Positions 20,996 through 29,991 of a DNA stretch of 64,000 nucleotides are shown one piece after another (within the stretch, counting starts at the first letter, position 1; each line of letters opens with the position of its first letter). The position numbers and the translations under genes were made by a program. The DNA is from Acinetobacter amyesii (GTDB taxonomy: Bacteria; Pseudomonadota; Gammaproteobacteria; Pseudomonadales; Moraxellaceae). The DNA lies in NCBI RefSeq assembly GCF_002018365.1, contig NZ_MVKX01000002.1:248001-312000 (forward strand). Reading direction: 5' to 3'. The notes beneath the pieces are model-generated. The model was not told the origin of the DNA, did not search any database, and worked only from the letters and a program-made list of their open reading frames with translations.

Positions 20996-22486
20996 ATGTC
21001 TTTTGCCAAAATCTATACTCGGGGTTTGCTCGGCTTAAATGCACCCCAAATTGAAGTTGAAGTTCATGTCAGCCAAGGCCTGCCTTCATTGACCATTGTG
21101 GGCTTACCTGAGGCTGCCGTCCGTGAAAGTAAAGACCGTGTCCGCTCCGCAATTATTAATAGTGGCTTTCAGTTCCCAACCAAACGTCTGACCATTAATC
21201 TTGCACCCGCAGATTTACCCAAAGATGGTTCACGTTTAGATCTGGCCATTGCTTTAGGGATTCTGATCGCGTCGGGACAACTTCCTGAAAATGCAGCAGA
21301 TGGCTTTGAATTTATTGGAGAATTGGCACTTGATGGTTATTTACGACCTGTCAGTGGCATCTTAAGTATAGCCATTGCCTGTCAGCATATCGGGCATCAT
21401 CTGATTCTACCGGCACTCAATGCCGATGAAGCGGCGCAACTGCCGGAGTTCCAAGTCTTTCCTGCGCAGCATCTTAAGGATGTGTGTGAACATTTAAGCC
21501 GTTCAGCCTTAATCAGCAGCCATCCTTCGACATCGGCAGCCAATCAACACAGTTACCCCTTTGATTTATCTGATGTGAAAGGCCAACTCAGACCACGTCG
21601 TGCTTTAGAAATTGCTGCTGCAGGCGGTCATTCCCTACTATTTCGTGGCCCTCCGGGCACAGGGAAAACCCTACTCGCCTCACGTTTGGCCAGCATTCTT
21701 CCGCCCTTAGATATGCAAGAAAATTTGCAAGTCGCGAGTATTTATTCCATTGCAGGTGCAAATCATCATTTTGGGCAGCGTCCATTTCGTGCGCCGCACC
21801 ATACTGCATCTGCGATCGCCCTCGTCGGTGGCGGATCAAATCCTAAGCCGGGTGAAATCACCTTGGCACATTTAGGGGTTTTATTTTTAGATGAGCTGCC
21901 TGAATTTGATCGAAAGGTGTTGGAGGTATTACGGCAACCACTCGAATCCAAAGAAATTGTGATTTCACGGGCTTCTCGTCAAATCACCTTCCCCGCAAAT
22001 TTTCAATTGATCGCGGCAATGAATCCTTGCCCATGTGGCTATGCCTTTAATCAAGACAGCCGCTGTCAATGTAGTGCTGAAAGTATTAAACGCTATCAAA
22101 ACCGTATTTCAGGTCCATTATTAGATCGTATTGACTTACATATAGATGTCCCGCCACTAGCAGCACATGAATTACAAAGTTCGCAAGAGGTTGAAAGCTC
22201 AAGTACGGTTAGGCAACGTGTCATTCAAGCTTATGCGTTACAAATAGAGCGTCAGCAAAAATCCAATATGGCACTCACGCCGACGCAATTGGAGCAACAA
22301 GCGGTTTTGGATGCTACTGCGCAGAATATTTTACAGTTAGCCCAGCAACGAATGAATTTATCGGCGCGTGCTTATCATCGGGTATTACGTGTGGCCAGAA
22401 CCATTGCTGACTTGGCTCAAAGTGAACACATTCAAGCTCAACACGTTTCTGAAGCACTGTCCTATCGAAGCCAACTCAATGCTTAA
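20996..22486 (+). CDS. comM: ComM, magnesium-chelatase-like AAA+ helicase
   Basis: A hexameric helicase of the YifB/Mg-chelatase family that promotes branch migration during natural transformation. An N-terminal Lon-like ChlI domain (about residues 20-145), a AAA+ domain with Walker A GPPGTGKT near residue 217 and Walker B (LFLDELPEF), a zinc-type cysteine cluster (CPCGY ... CQCS) and a C-terminal helical domain are all intact. 496 residues. In A. baumannii this gene is the favoured insertion site for AbaR resistance islands; here it is uninterrupted. Confidence 0.95.
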   Translation: MSFAKIYTRGLLGLNAPQIEVEVHVSQGLPSLTIVGLPEAAVRESKDRVRSAIINSGFQFPTKRLTINLAPADLPKDGSRLDLAIALGILIASGQLPENAADGFEFIGELALDGYLRPVSGILSIAIACQHIGHHLILPALNADEAAQLPEFQVFPAQHLKDVCEHLSRSALISSHPSTSAANQHSYPFDLSDVKGQLRPRRALEIAAAGGHSLLFRGPPGTGKTLLASRLASILPPLDMQENLQVASIYSIAGANHHFGQRPFRAPHHTASAIALVGGGSNPKPGEITLAHLGVLFLDELPEFDRKVLEVLRQPLESKEIVISRASRQITFPANFQLIAAMNPCPCGYAFNQDSRCQCSAESIKRYQNRISGPLLDRIDLHIDVPPLAAHELQSSQEVESSSTVRQRVIQAYALQIERQQKSNMALTPTQLEQQAVLDATAQNILQLAQQRMNLSARAYHRVLRVARTIADLAQSEHIQAQHVSEALSYRSQLNA

Positions 22487-22516
22487 AAAAATGGCGACCC
22501 TAGGTCGCCATTTTTA
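22485..22516. terminator. Bidirectional terminator between comM and the first TorF gene
   Basis: ATGGCGACC (22491-22499) and GGTCGCCAT (22503-22511) form a 9-bp stem flanked by A and T runs. The two genes converge here. Confidence 0.92.
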
Positions 22517-22529
22517 ATGCTTTTTAACA

Positions 22530-23261
22530 TTAAAATTCGTATTTCAAGCCAAATACGACTTTATTCTTTTGTTTTTCATCCAGACGGTCATAACCACCCA
22601 CGATATAATCCATATTTACGCTCGCACCGGTGTCACCCAATGGATGGCTTAAGCCCGCTGTAAAATGACGGAAGCCAAAGTCTTCAGTGGTTTCTACAAA
22701 TTCGTCATCATCACCATATGCATATAGGCCCAATGAAGTATTTAGGGTGAAATCTTTTGGCAATGCATAGCTATAGCTACCTAAGATATACGTATCACCC
22801 TTGTTACCCCAAGTCGTATTTTGCGTTAAGGTTTGCGCAGTTACGCTAAAGTCTTTGTAGTTCAATCCTAAGAGTGTTTCGAAACCATCGGAATCAACAT
22901 CCGATTCATAGTAGTAATAATACGTACCACCGACGGTATAACCTAAATCTTCAGTAATTTTGCCGTTATAACCCGCATAAAAGTCATGTTCAAAAGAATC
23001 ACGCCCTTCTTCACAAAGTGCATAATCTAAAGTTGAACCCCAGTAACCTGCATAGAAGCCTGACGCATGGCTATAGTCCAAACCACCTTGAATAGTTGCG
23101 CCGCTATTTTCAGGCACATTGGTAATACCACGTAAATTATAGCTAGACAGTACGCCGATATTTCCGGATACAGAATGCTCAGAAGCAGGTGCTTCAGCAA
23201 AAGTAAACGTCGATGCTGCTCCTAGTACAGCGATTGATAAAGCTTTAAGTGCAAATTTCAT
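22530..23261 (-). CDS. TorF family putative porin, copy 1
   Basis: An outer-membrane beta-barrel of the TorF (Gcw_chp) family, whose substrate is not well defined. A signal peptide (residues 1-22, ending TFA) is followed by alternating amphipathic strands with many Tyr and Gly residues and a C-terminal aromatic residue (LKYEF), typical of barrels assembled by the Bam complex. 243 residues from the ATG at 23261, which has a GGGGGAA ribosome binding site. It shares many motifs with the next gene, for example GYWGSTL, FEHDFY and YSYALP, so the pair arose by duplication. Confidence 0.85.
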   Translation of the reverse strand: MKFALKALSIAVLGAASTFTFAEAPASEHSVSGNIGVLSSYNLRGITNVPENSGATIQGGLDYSHASGFYAGYWGSTLDYALCEEGRDSFEHDFYAGYNGKITEDLGYTVGGTYYYYYESDVDSDGFETLLGLNYKDFSVTAQTLTQNTTWGNKGDTYILGSYSYALPKDFTLNTSLGLYAYGDDDEFVETTEDFGFRHFTAGLSHPLGDTGASVNMDYIVGGYDRLDEKQKNKVVFGLKYEF

Positions 23262-23657
23262 GGTTTGTTCCCCCACATCGTGCGACGACGTATTTTTTGG
23301 TTATTTCGTTGAACTCAATGAGGTATTAGCAAGCGCTGTGCCATGTTTAAAAATAAGCGCATATTTTTTTTATAAAAGCCACCATTTTGGCTTATCAAAA
23401 ACCAATATATTACTGTTTTTATTTATTATTTTTTAATTATCCTATTTAACCTTTTTTCTCTAAATTTTTTTTTAGAATGCAGATTGTTAACGATTCAGAT
23501 TATTTAAATCTTCGGGTTGATAGTTGTAACAGGATTTTAAAAATGCGCTTTTTTGAGTATATTTTTTCAACACCGATCTCAAAAATGCATAAAAAAAGTG
23601 CACAATCACCATTATGCACTTTCAAGAATATGACCGAATACGATCAACTCGTTAATG
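23262..23657. other. AT-rich spacer between the two TorF genes
   Basis: No gene is visible. It holds the promoter and leader of TorF copy 1 (with CGATGTGGGG just before the ribosome binding region on the minus strand) and, near its left-hand gene's neighbour, the terminator of TorF copy 2 at 23588-23624. The rest is A/T-rich. Confidence 0.6.
23588..23624 (-). terminator. Terminator of TorF copy 2
   Basis: On the minus strand AAAGTGCA and TGCACTTT pair around a 12-base loop and are followed by seven T. It lies just past the stop of the gene at 23658. Confidence 0.85.
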
Positions 23658-24443
23658 TTAGAAAGAATAGGTCAATCCAACCACAACGTTATCGTCTAAT
23701 TGCTCGCCTTCACGATCTTTACCGCCCCATACATAATCAGCAGCAATTTCAAACCCAGTATCTGCAATCGGTTTACTCAAGCCTAAACGTGCTTCAGTGA
23801 ACACCACATCTTCTGTAGTTGTTAATAGGCTGTCATCACGACTGTCATTAAAAACAGAAACACCAAGCGATGAATTTAATGAAACATCATAAGGTAATGC
23901 ATAGCTATAAGTAGCATTCAGATATACATCACCTGCGTTGCCATAATTAACATCAGACAACAATACAGCCATGCTTGCAGTTAAATCTTTATAACTTATG
24001 TCCTGAATAAATTCGACGCCCGTTGTGCGACGCTTTTCAGAGCGGTCATCGTTATAAACTGAACCGCCACCTTGATAGACATAGGCCATCACTTGTGACT
24101 TATAGCTCCAATCTTCATTCAGTTCACGTCCATATCCAACATAGAAATCATGTTCAAAACCATGTGACTGACTGTCGTCCGTAGGGTCATAGTTGAGTGT
24201 AGAACCCCAATAGCCCGCGAACAGCCCACTGTTGTGTGCATATTCAAGTCCGGCTTGTAATGCAGCTTGATCATTTTCTTCACTCGCACGGTACACATAT
24301 TTGTTTACCACGCCCAAACTTCCAGACCAATTCCCTTGTGCAGTTGTGGTTTGTTCAGTTTGTTCAGTTTGTTCTGCAAATGCAGGGACTGTACCTAGGG
24401 TCACTAAAATACTTAAAATTGCTTTTTTATAAAATTGAATCAT
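23658..24443 (-). CDS. TorF family putative porin, copy 2
   Basis: The second TorF-type outer-membrane barrel, 261 residues from the ATG at 24443 (GGGGA ribosome binding site). A signal peptide ends at about VPAFA. The mature N-terminus has a three-fold EQT repeat encoded by tandem 9-base units (about 24350-24375). Shared blocks with copy 1 include FAGYWGSTLNY, GFEHDFYVGY, ATYSYALPYD and a final YSF. The two leaders share CGATGTGGGG ahead of the start codon, so regulation may be common. The transported substrate is unknown. Confidence 0.85.
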   Translation of the reverse strand: MIQFYKKAILSILVTLGTVPAFAEQTEQTEQTTTAQGNWSGSLGVVNKYVYRASEENDQAALQAGLEYAHNSGLFAGYWGSTLNYDPTDDSQSHGFEHDFYVGYGRELNEDWSYKSQVMAYVYQGGGSVYNDDRSEKRRTTGVEFIQDISYKDLTASMAVLLSDVNYGNAGDVYLNATYSYALPYDVSLNSSLGVSVFNDSRDDSLLTTTEDVVFTEARLGLSKPIADTGFEIAADYVWGGKDREGEQLDDNVVVGLTYSF

Positions 24444-25158
24444 GTTTAGTCCCCACATCGGATCGATCGTGGATTGGGTTGAGTAAAATTTAGCGCCGAT
24501 TTTAATCGATTTTACCGCACTGTATAGCCCCTTTTTTCTTATTTTGATCAATTAAATCATTTAAAAACAAAGCTAAGATTATATAAAACAGTAAAAACTA
24601 AGCTTTTGATTCATAAAATATCTTTTATCTTGTTCTAGTCTTTAACAATGATTTAATGCATTCATTTATATGTATTTATCACGATTAATATCATCTTTTA
24701 TTGAGCTAGAATTTAAGGAAAACATTTCTGACGACTTCGCTAAAAGTCATTCTCTATTTATAAAAAACACGCCAACGGTGCTTAGTGTGCCTGAACATTG
24801 ATGCCATGCACCTCAGCAGTTTTTATACTTTTTGATCAAAATACGAATTTAGATTCAGCACAATTTGTCGCGAAGAGTGATGATAAATCAGCAAGTTAAA
24901 TGAAAGTTTTTACCATTTTTTATATTTTTTTATGATAAGCAATGAATAAACTTCTCTTTAGATTAATATATATTCAATTTAAATAAACTATTTGTTAAAC
25001 AACAATAACATACGAAACATTTGCTTATTACAGATTGACCGATGATCTGAATGTTTTCTAACTTTAGTGTAATAAGCGCATTAAAAATAGTGATTTTTTT
25101 AAGAAAAAATATACAATCGCACTACATATTAACCAAATTTGCATGAGGCTCTCTCCCA
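24444..25158. other. 715-base AT-rich intergenic region before the OprD gene
   Basis: No reading frame of note. It is very A/T-rich except for a GC-richer patch at about 24765-24830 with short inverted matches (GGTGC ... GCACC) followed by T runs. It must contain divergent promoters for TorF copy 2 and for the OprD gene. I see no convincing operator or tRNA. The OprD ribosome binding site is probably GAGG, about 11 bases before the ATG. Confidence 0.5.
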
Positions 25159-26454
25159 ATGCTTAAAGCTCAACAACTAACACTTGCAGTATTAGTAAAC
25201 GCTGCTCTTATTTCTACTGCTTTTGCTAGCGAACAAAGCGAATCTAAAGGCTTTGTGGAAGATGCCGAAGGCTCTGTATTGTTCCGTACAGGTTACATCA
25301 AACGCGATAAACAAGATGTAAATCGCGGTGACGATACAAGTTCTTTTGCGCAATCAGCAATTGTGAAATTAGAGTCAGGCTTCACTCAAGGTGTTGTTGG
25401 CTTTGGTGCCAATGTTGTAGGCGATGGTTCATTTAAAATCGGTGAAAATAAACATGCTGGTAATGGCATGATTCCACAACATAACGACGGCTCAGCGTAT
25501 GATCACTGGGCACGTGGTGGCGCAAGTGTTAAAGCTCGAGTATCAAATACTACTGTTGAATACGGTACCCAAGTTCTTGATATTCCAGTGCTTGCATCTA
25601 ATACAGCACGTATGGTACCTGAATACTTCACAGGCGTTTTAGCGACAAGTCATGAAATTGAAAATCTAGAAGTTATTGCTGGTAAATTCACTAAAAACCA
25701 ATATTCAGACCAAATTAATTCTGACGGTAACGATCTAGATCGTGCTGTGGTTTGGGGTGCAAAATATAAGTTTAACGACCAACTTAATGCATCTTACTAT
25801 GGCTTAGATAGCAAAAATGCGTTGGATCGTCATTACATTAATGCTAATTACACTATTCCGTTAGCTGAAAAACGCTCTTTAAATTTAGACTTTAGTGGTT
25901 ATCACACAGAATGGGACAAAGCAGCTTCAACCTATTCTTCATCACTTGGTGATACAAATGTAGATGGCCGAAGCAACAATCTATGGTCATTGGCAGGTAC
26001 ATTAAATCAAGGCGCTCACTCAGTCATGCTGGCTTACCAACAAAACACAGGTAATACAGGTTATGACTATGGTAGCAATGCTGACGGTGCGCAATCTATT
26101 TATGTAGCCAACTCTTACCTTTCTGACTTTATTGGTAACCATGAGAAATCGGCACAAGTTCAATACAACTTAAACTTTGCTGATTACGGCGTGCCAGGTT
26201 TAAATTGGACGACTGCTTATGTATACGGTTGGGATATCAAAACTATTAAAAATGGTGTAGAGACATCAGACGATGCTAAAGAAAGCGAATTCTTTAACCA
26301 AGTGAAATATACTGTTCAATCAGGTTTTGCTAAAGATGCCAGCCTTCGTTTACGTTATTCACACTACCGTGCAGACCAAGCATACAATGACGTATATATG
26401 GCTGACACCAATGAATTACGCGTATTCTTAGACATCCCTGTGAAATTATTTTAA
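25159..26454 (+). CDS. oprD: OprD family outer-membrane porin
   Basis: An 18-stranded OprD/Occ-type channel for basic amino acids and other small carboxylates. A signal peptide (residues 1-23, ending AFA) is followed by GFVEDAEGSVLFRTGYIKRD, the N-terminal OprD signature. The conserved GGASVKARVSNTTVEYGTQ and VPEYFTG segments occur, and the protein ends in a phenylalanine (PVKLF). 431 residues, typical. The A. baumannii counterpart at this location is OprD/OccAB1, from memory. A strong terminator follows. Confidence 0.92.
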   Translation: MLKAQQLTLAVLVNAALISTAFASEQSESKGFVEDAEGSVLFRTGYIKRDKQDVNRGDDTSSFAQSAIVKLESGFTQGVVGFGANVVGDGSFKIGENKHAGNGMIPQHNDGSAYDHWARGGASVKARVSNTTVEYGTQVLDIPVLASNTARMVPEYFTGVLATSHEIENLEVIAGKFTKNQYSDQINSDGNDLDRAVVWGAKYKFNDQLNASYYGLDSKNALDRHYINANYTIPLAEKRSLNLDFSGYHTEWDKAASTYSSSLGDTNVDGRSNNLWSLAGTLNQGAHSVMLAYQQNTGNTGYDYGSNADGAQSIYVANSYLSDFIGNHEKSAQVQYNLNFADYGVPGLNWTTAYVYGWDIKTIKNGVETSDDAKESEFFNQVKYTVQSGFAKDASLRLRYSHYRADQAYNDVYMADTNELRVFLDIPVKLF

Positions 26455-26477
26455 TTTCGCAGCTACTCTAAGATAGC

Positions 26478-26512
26478 GAAAAAAAACCTGCACACTGTGC
26501 AGGTTTTTTTTA
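26478..26512. terminator. Terminator after the OprD gene
   Basis: CCTGCAC and GTGCAGG form a stem with a three-base loop; an A run and a long T run flank it. It is functional for the plus strand and probably also for ppa on the minus strand. Confidence 0.93.
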
Positions 26513-26513
26513 T

Positions 26514-26543
26514 GAGCATCGTTTTCATATAACAACGATGCTC
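26514..26543. repeat. Perfect 10-bp inverted repeat between oprD and ppa
   Basis: GAGCATCGTT (26514-26523) and AACGATGCTC (26534-26543) with a 10-base loop and no T run. It stands directly beside the preceding terminator and before the end of ppa, so it may strengthen termination or protect a 3' end. Confidence 0.7.
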
Positions 26544-26557
26544 AGCTTAAAACAATA

Positions 26558-27094
26558 TTATTTGTTTGCAGCTTTGTAAGCTTCAATTGAGCTAAGTACT
26601 TCTTGTTTCGCAACATCTGCACCTTCCCAACCACTTAACTTAACCCATTTACCAGGCTCTAAGTCTTTGTAATGTTGGAAGAAATGTTCAATTTGATTGA
26701 TCAATAATGCAGGAAGATCGGTATATTCTTGAACATCTTTATAAAGCGGAGTCAATTTGTCGTGTGGAACCGCAACGAGTTTTGCGTCAACACCACCGTC
26801 ATCTTCCATGTTCAATTTACCAACAGGACGGCAACGAATTACAGAACCTGGTTCTACTGGATGTGGAGTTACCACAAGTACGTCTAGTGGGTCACCATCC
26901 AAAGATAATGTATTTGGAACATAACCATAGTTCGCTGGGTAGAACATTGCAGTACCCATGAAACGGTCTACAAATAACGCATCAGAATCTTTATCGATTT
27001 CGTATTTGATTGGTGCTGCATTTGCAGGAATTTCAATAATGACATAGATGTCGTTTGGTGCATCTTTACCCGCTGGGATATTGCTGTAGCTCAT
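26558..27094 (-). CDS. ppa: Inorganic pyrophosphatase
   Basis: A soluble family I pyrophosphatase that hydrolyses pyrophosphate and so pulls biosynthetic reactions forward. The signature DGDPLDVLV and the metal-binding acidic residues around it are present, together with GFxPNTL-like ([13 protein letters not shown]) and KxxKxWVKLSGW-type segments. 178 residues, the normal bacterial length. AAAGAG precedes the ATG. It is single and minus-strand, converging on the porin gene. Confidence 0.96.
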   Translation of the reverse strand: MSYSNIPAGKDAPNDIYVIIEIPANAAPIKYEIDKDSDALFVDRFMGTAMFYPANYGYVPNTLSLDGDPLDVLVVTPHPVEPGSVIRCRPVGKLNMEDDGGVDAKLVAVPHDKLTPLYKDVQEYTDLPALLINQIEHFFQHYKDLEPGKWVKLSGWEGADVAKQEVLSSIEAYKAANK

Positions 27095-27209
27095 AGCATC
27101 ACTCTTTAAACAAAGTTAAATCTTTTAATCCGGCACAATTATAACGGTTTTATCGCTTTTTTTGTGATTTTAGCGATCATGCTGATAATTTAATCATCAA
27201 GCAGAACAT

Positions 27210-27608
27210 TTAGCTTAATTTAATGACCAATAACATCAGACAAATTGGGCATAACATCGACAAGGTCCAAATAATTGAACGTAAAGTTGCCCAATTGGCT
27301 AAATAACATAGCCCATAAATAACGCGTAAAACGAGATAGGCAATCCCAAAGGTCATGATGTATTGCTGATGAATCACCATATATTCGGCCATTAAAATAG
27401 CCGCAATAAATAAAGGTAAACTTTCAAAACTATTTTGCTGCACTGCATGTGCACGGCTCGCCAATCCTGTAGAGCGCGCTAAAACTTCACGTGGATTTTG
27501 ATTATCACTCGACTTAAAACCTGCAGCTCGCTTCGCAATAAATGTAAATACATATGGCAGTAAACAAGCGGCCAAAATGAGATAGATGATCCCACTGATG
27601 CTGTGCAT
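27210..27608 (-). CDS. MAPEG family membrane protein
   Basis: A four-helix inner-membrane protein of the MAPEG superfamily (related to eukaryotic glutathione-dependent eicosanoid enzymes). The bacterial function is unknown. The family pattern is visible: NPRE with a following RAHAVQQNSFESLPLF, where the Asn/Glu residues mark the membrane interface. Hydrophobic segments lie at about residues 5-25, 60-80, 85-103 and 110-130. 132 residues. It has its own short gap to the next, divergent gene. Confidence 0.8.
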   Translation of the reverse strand: MHSISGIIYLILAACLLPYVFTFIAKRAAGFKSSDNQNPREVLARSTGLASRAHAVQQNSFESLPLFIAAILMAEYMVIHQQYIMTFGIAYLVLRVIYGLCYLANWATLRSIIWTLSMLCPICLMLLVIKLS

Positions 27609-27715
27609 GTGTTTTTTCTCAGGAAGATTTTATGGCTGCTATAATACCATGGCATTTCGTGAATAATTTTTGTTAAATATAGTGTTTTTATAATCGGCAG
27701 ATGAAAGGATCCTCT

Positions 27716-28105
27716 ATGAGCACTTCTGATCAAGATCAATTATTTGAAGTTCTTGAAGAGCAAAAACGCCATCAGCTTCGCGTCGATCGTGTCTTAAAAA
27801 TCGTCATTCCAGTGACTGCATTTTTACTTGCTGTGATCTGCGCCAACTTAAATGTCTGGTCGACTGTTTTCAGCTTTGTCATCATGTGGATTGCATTCTA
27901 TGCAGTTTCCATCAAGCAACTTCCCCTTTGGCATTGGGTCATTGTCATTGCACTATATTGTTTAGTCGACAATATTTTAACCTATGGCAGCTATAACCAA
28001 TCCGGCTTTAGTCGTCAGTTCGGCGCGATGTTTATTTTCTTAGGTGTTTTTGGTGTAGGACGTCGCTACTTTGATCGCTGGTCGATGAATAAAGGTAAGC
28101 TTTAA
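27716..28105 (+). CDS. Hypothetical membrane protein, 129 residues
   Basis: I do not recognise the family. A charged N-terminal region (DQDQLFEVLEEQKRHQLRVDRVLK) is followed by three or four membrane segments (about residues 30-50, 52-70, 77-95 and 105-125) and a basic end. The ATG at 27716 has AAAGGA at ideal spacing; an in-frame ATG at 27701 lacks one. It ends at a strong shared terminator with fadD. Confidence 0.8.
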   Translation: MSTSDQDQLFEVLEEQKRHQLRVDRVLKIVIPVTAFLLAVICANLNVWSTVFSFVIMWIAFYAVSIKQLPLWHWVIVIALYCLVDNILTYGSYNQSGFSRQFGAMFIFLGVFGVGRRYFDRWSMNKGKL

Positions 28106-28121
28106 TGAGCTAAATTTAAAG

Positions 28122-28153
28122 CGATAAAAAAGCGCCCGAAGGCGCTTTTTTTA
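28122..28153. terminator. Bidirectional terminator between the membrane protein and fadD
   Basis: AAAAAAGCGCC/GGCGCTTTTTTT with a CGAA tetraloop. Both flanking genes converge on it. Confidence 0.93.
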
Positions 28154-28162
28154 TGCAACGTA

Positions 28163-29842
28163 TTATGCGGTTTTACGCAAATCTTTACGTAGAATTTTAC
28201 CGACGTTCGATTTTGGCAATTCATCCATAAATTCAACATAACGTGGGCGTTTATAGCCAGTTAAGTTTTCTTTTGCGAATGCCAAAACTTCTTCAGTCGT
28301 TAAAGATGGATCTTTTTTCACAACGAATAATTTAGGTACTTCACCTGATTTTTCATCAGGAACACCAATCGCAGCAACTTCTAGCACTTTTGGATGTTTT
28401 GCAACAACTTCTTCAATTTCAGAAGGATAAACGTTGAAACCAGACACCAAAATCATGTCTTTTTTACGGTCTACAATCTTCACATAGCCGCGTGGATCCA
28501 TGACACCAATGTCACCAGTACGGAAGAAGCCGTCCGCCGTCATTACTTTGGCAGTTTCATCTGGACGGTTCCAATAGCCTTTCATGACTTGAGGACCACG
28601 AATCGAAATTTCACCTTGCTCACCTTGAGCAACTTCATTGCCATCATCATCTAAAATAGCAACTTCAGTCAGTGGCAATGGAATACCAATCGTACCGCTG
28701 AATTCCATTGATGCTGGAGGGTTTGCGGTTGCAACAGGTGAAGTTTCTGATAAACCATAACCTTCGATAATATTGGTACCGGTAACTTTCTTCCACGCTT
28801 CTGCAGTCGAAGGAAGTACTGCCATACCACCACCCATCGCCATTTTTAGCTTGCTGTGGTCAAGTTGCTTGAACTCTTCATTGTTCACCAAAGCATTAAA
28901 CAAAGTGTTCACTGCTGGGAAGAATGAAGGTTGGTATTTACGTAATTCTTTCATTACCGCAGGTAAATCGCGCGGGTTAGGAATCAATACGTTCGCCTGA
29001 CCTTTGTACATACCGTAAAGTGCACACACCATAAATGCAAAGATGTGATACAGCGGTAATGCACAGAAGATACGATCATCTGGCTGACCATCTTGCTGAC
29101 CAAATTTACTTTGGAAAATACCATCACACTGCAACATGTTTGACACAAGGTTACGATGTGTCAATTCTGCGCCTTTAGATACGCCAGTTGTACCACCAGT
29201 ATATTGAAGTACTGCAGTATCACTTAGAGTTAAGTTTGGACGTTTGTAATTGTTTGCACTCACTTTAGACATTGCTGCATTAAAGCGAATATGACCTGGA
29301 ATGTTCCAAGCTGGAATTTGTTTACGCACTGAACGTAATACAAAGTTAACCAATGTACCTTTCAGTGTACCGAGCATGTCACCCACAGATGCCACGATCA
29401 CATGTTTTACTGGGGTTTTACCAATAATCGCTTGGTAAACAGATGCAAAGTTTTCAATGATAACCAATGCCTCTGAACCAGAGTCATTTAATTGATGTTC
29501 AAGCTCACGAGAGGTATACAATGGATTCACGTTGACCAATACCAGTCCAGCACGGAATACACCTAATGCAACAACAGGATATTGAAGAACGTTAGGCATC
29601 ATAACTGCAACGCGTGAACCTTGTGCCAAACCTAAACTTTGCAAATAGGTTGCAAATTTACGGCTTGCTTCATCAAGTTCTTTAAAAGTTAAGACTTTAT
29701 CCATGAAGATAAAGGCATCTCTTGAGCCAAACTTCTGAAAATTACGCTCAAAAATATCGACCAATGAGGTATTTTCTGCGGGTAATTCTACAGTTTCTGG
29801 AATCCCTGTCTTTTGGTATTCAGCGAACCAAATCTTTTCCAT
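28163..29842 (-). CDS. fadD: Long-chain fatty acid--CoA ligase
   Basis: Activates fatty acids to acyl-CoA for beta-oxidation, using ATP, at the inner face of the membrane. The AMP-binding signature TGGTTGVSKGAELTHRNL, the adenylation motif YGLSETSP, GDIG(V)MD and the C-terminal VDRKKDMI segment are present. 559 residues from the ATG at 29842 (AGGAG about 12 bases away), the size of E. coli FadD. An in-frame TTG at 29851 is too close to that ribosome binding site. It stands alone, downstream of parC on the same strand. Confidence 0.93.
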   Translation of the reverse strand: MEKIWFAEYQKTGIPETVELPAENTSLVDIFERNFQKFGSRDAFIFMDKVLTFKELDEASRKFATYLQSLGLAQGSRVAVMMPNVLQYPVVALGVFRAGLVLVNVNPLYTSRELEHQLNDSGSEALVIIENFASVYQAIIGKTPVKHVIVASVGDMLGTLKGTLVNFVLRSVRKQIPAWNIPGHIRFNAAMSKVSANNYKRPNLTLSDTAVLQYTGGTTGVSKGAELTHRNLVSNMLQCDGIFQSKFGQQDGQPDDRIFCALPLYHIFAFMVCALYGMYKGQANVLIPNPRDLPAVMKELRKYQPSFFPAVNTLFNALVNNEEFKQLDHSKLKMAMGGGMAVLPSTAEAWKKVTGTNIIEGYGLSETSPVATANPPASMEFSGTIGIPLPLTEVAILDDDGNEVAQGEQGEISIRGPQVMKGYWNRPDETAKVMTADGFFRTGDIGVMDPRGYVKIVDRKKDMILVSGFNVYPSEIEEVVAKHPKVLEVAAIGVPDEKSGEVPKLFVVKKDPSLTTEEVLAFAKENLTGYKRPRYVEFMDELPKSNVGKILRKDLRKTA

Positions 29843-29991
29843 AACGCCCAATTCTCCTGTCGTAATCCTTAATAATCCAACTGTTTTTTTTCAATATTAA
29901 GCGGTCATTATTTAACTTGTTTGTGCTTAATATTGCATCCATTTCACGAATAACAGCATATATAACGTATTTCGTTCCATGGATGCTAGTA

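Noticed and set aside
24830..24841. TTTTGATCAAAA palindrome as an FNR or CRP site
   Set aside because: FNR sites need a four-base gap between TTGAT and ATCAA; here there is none.
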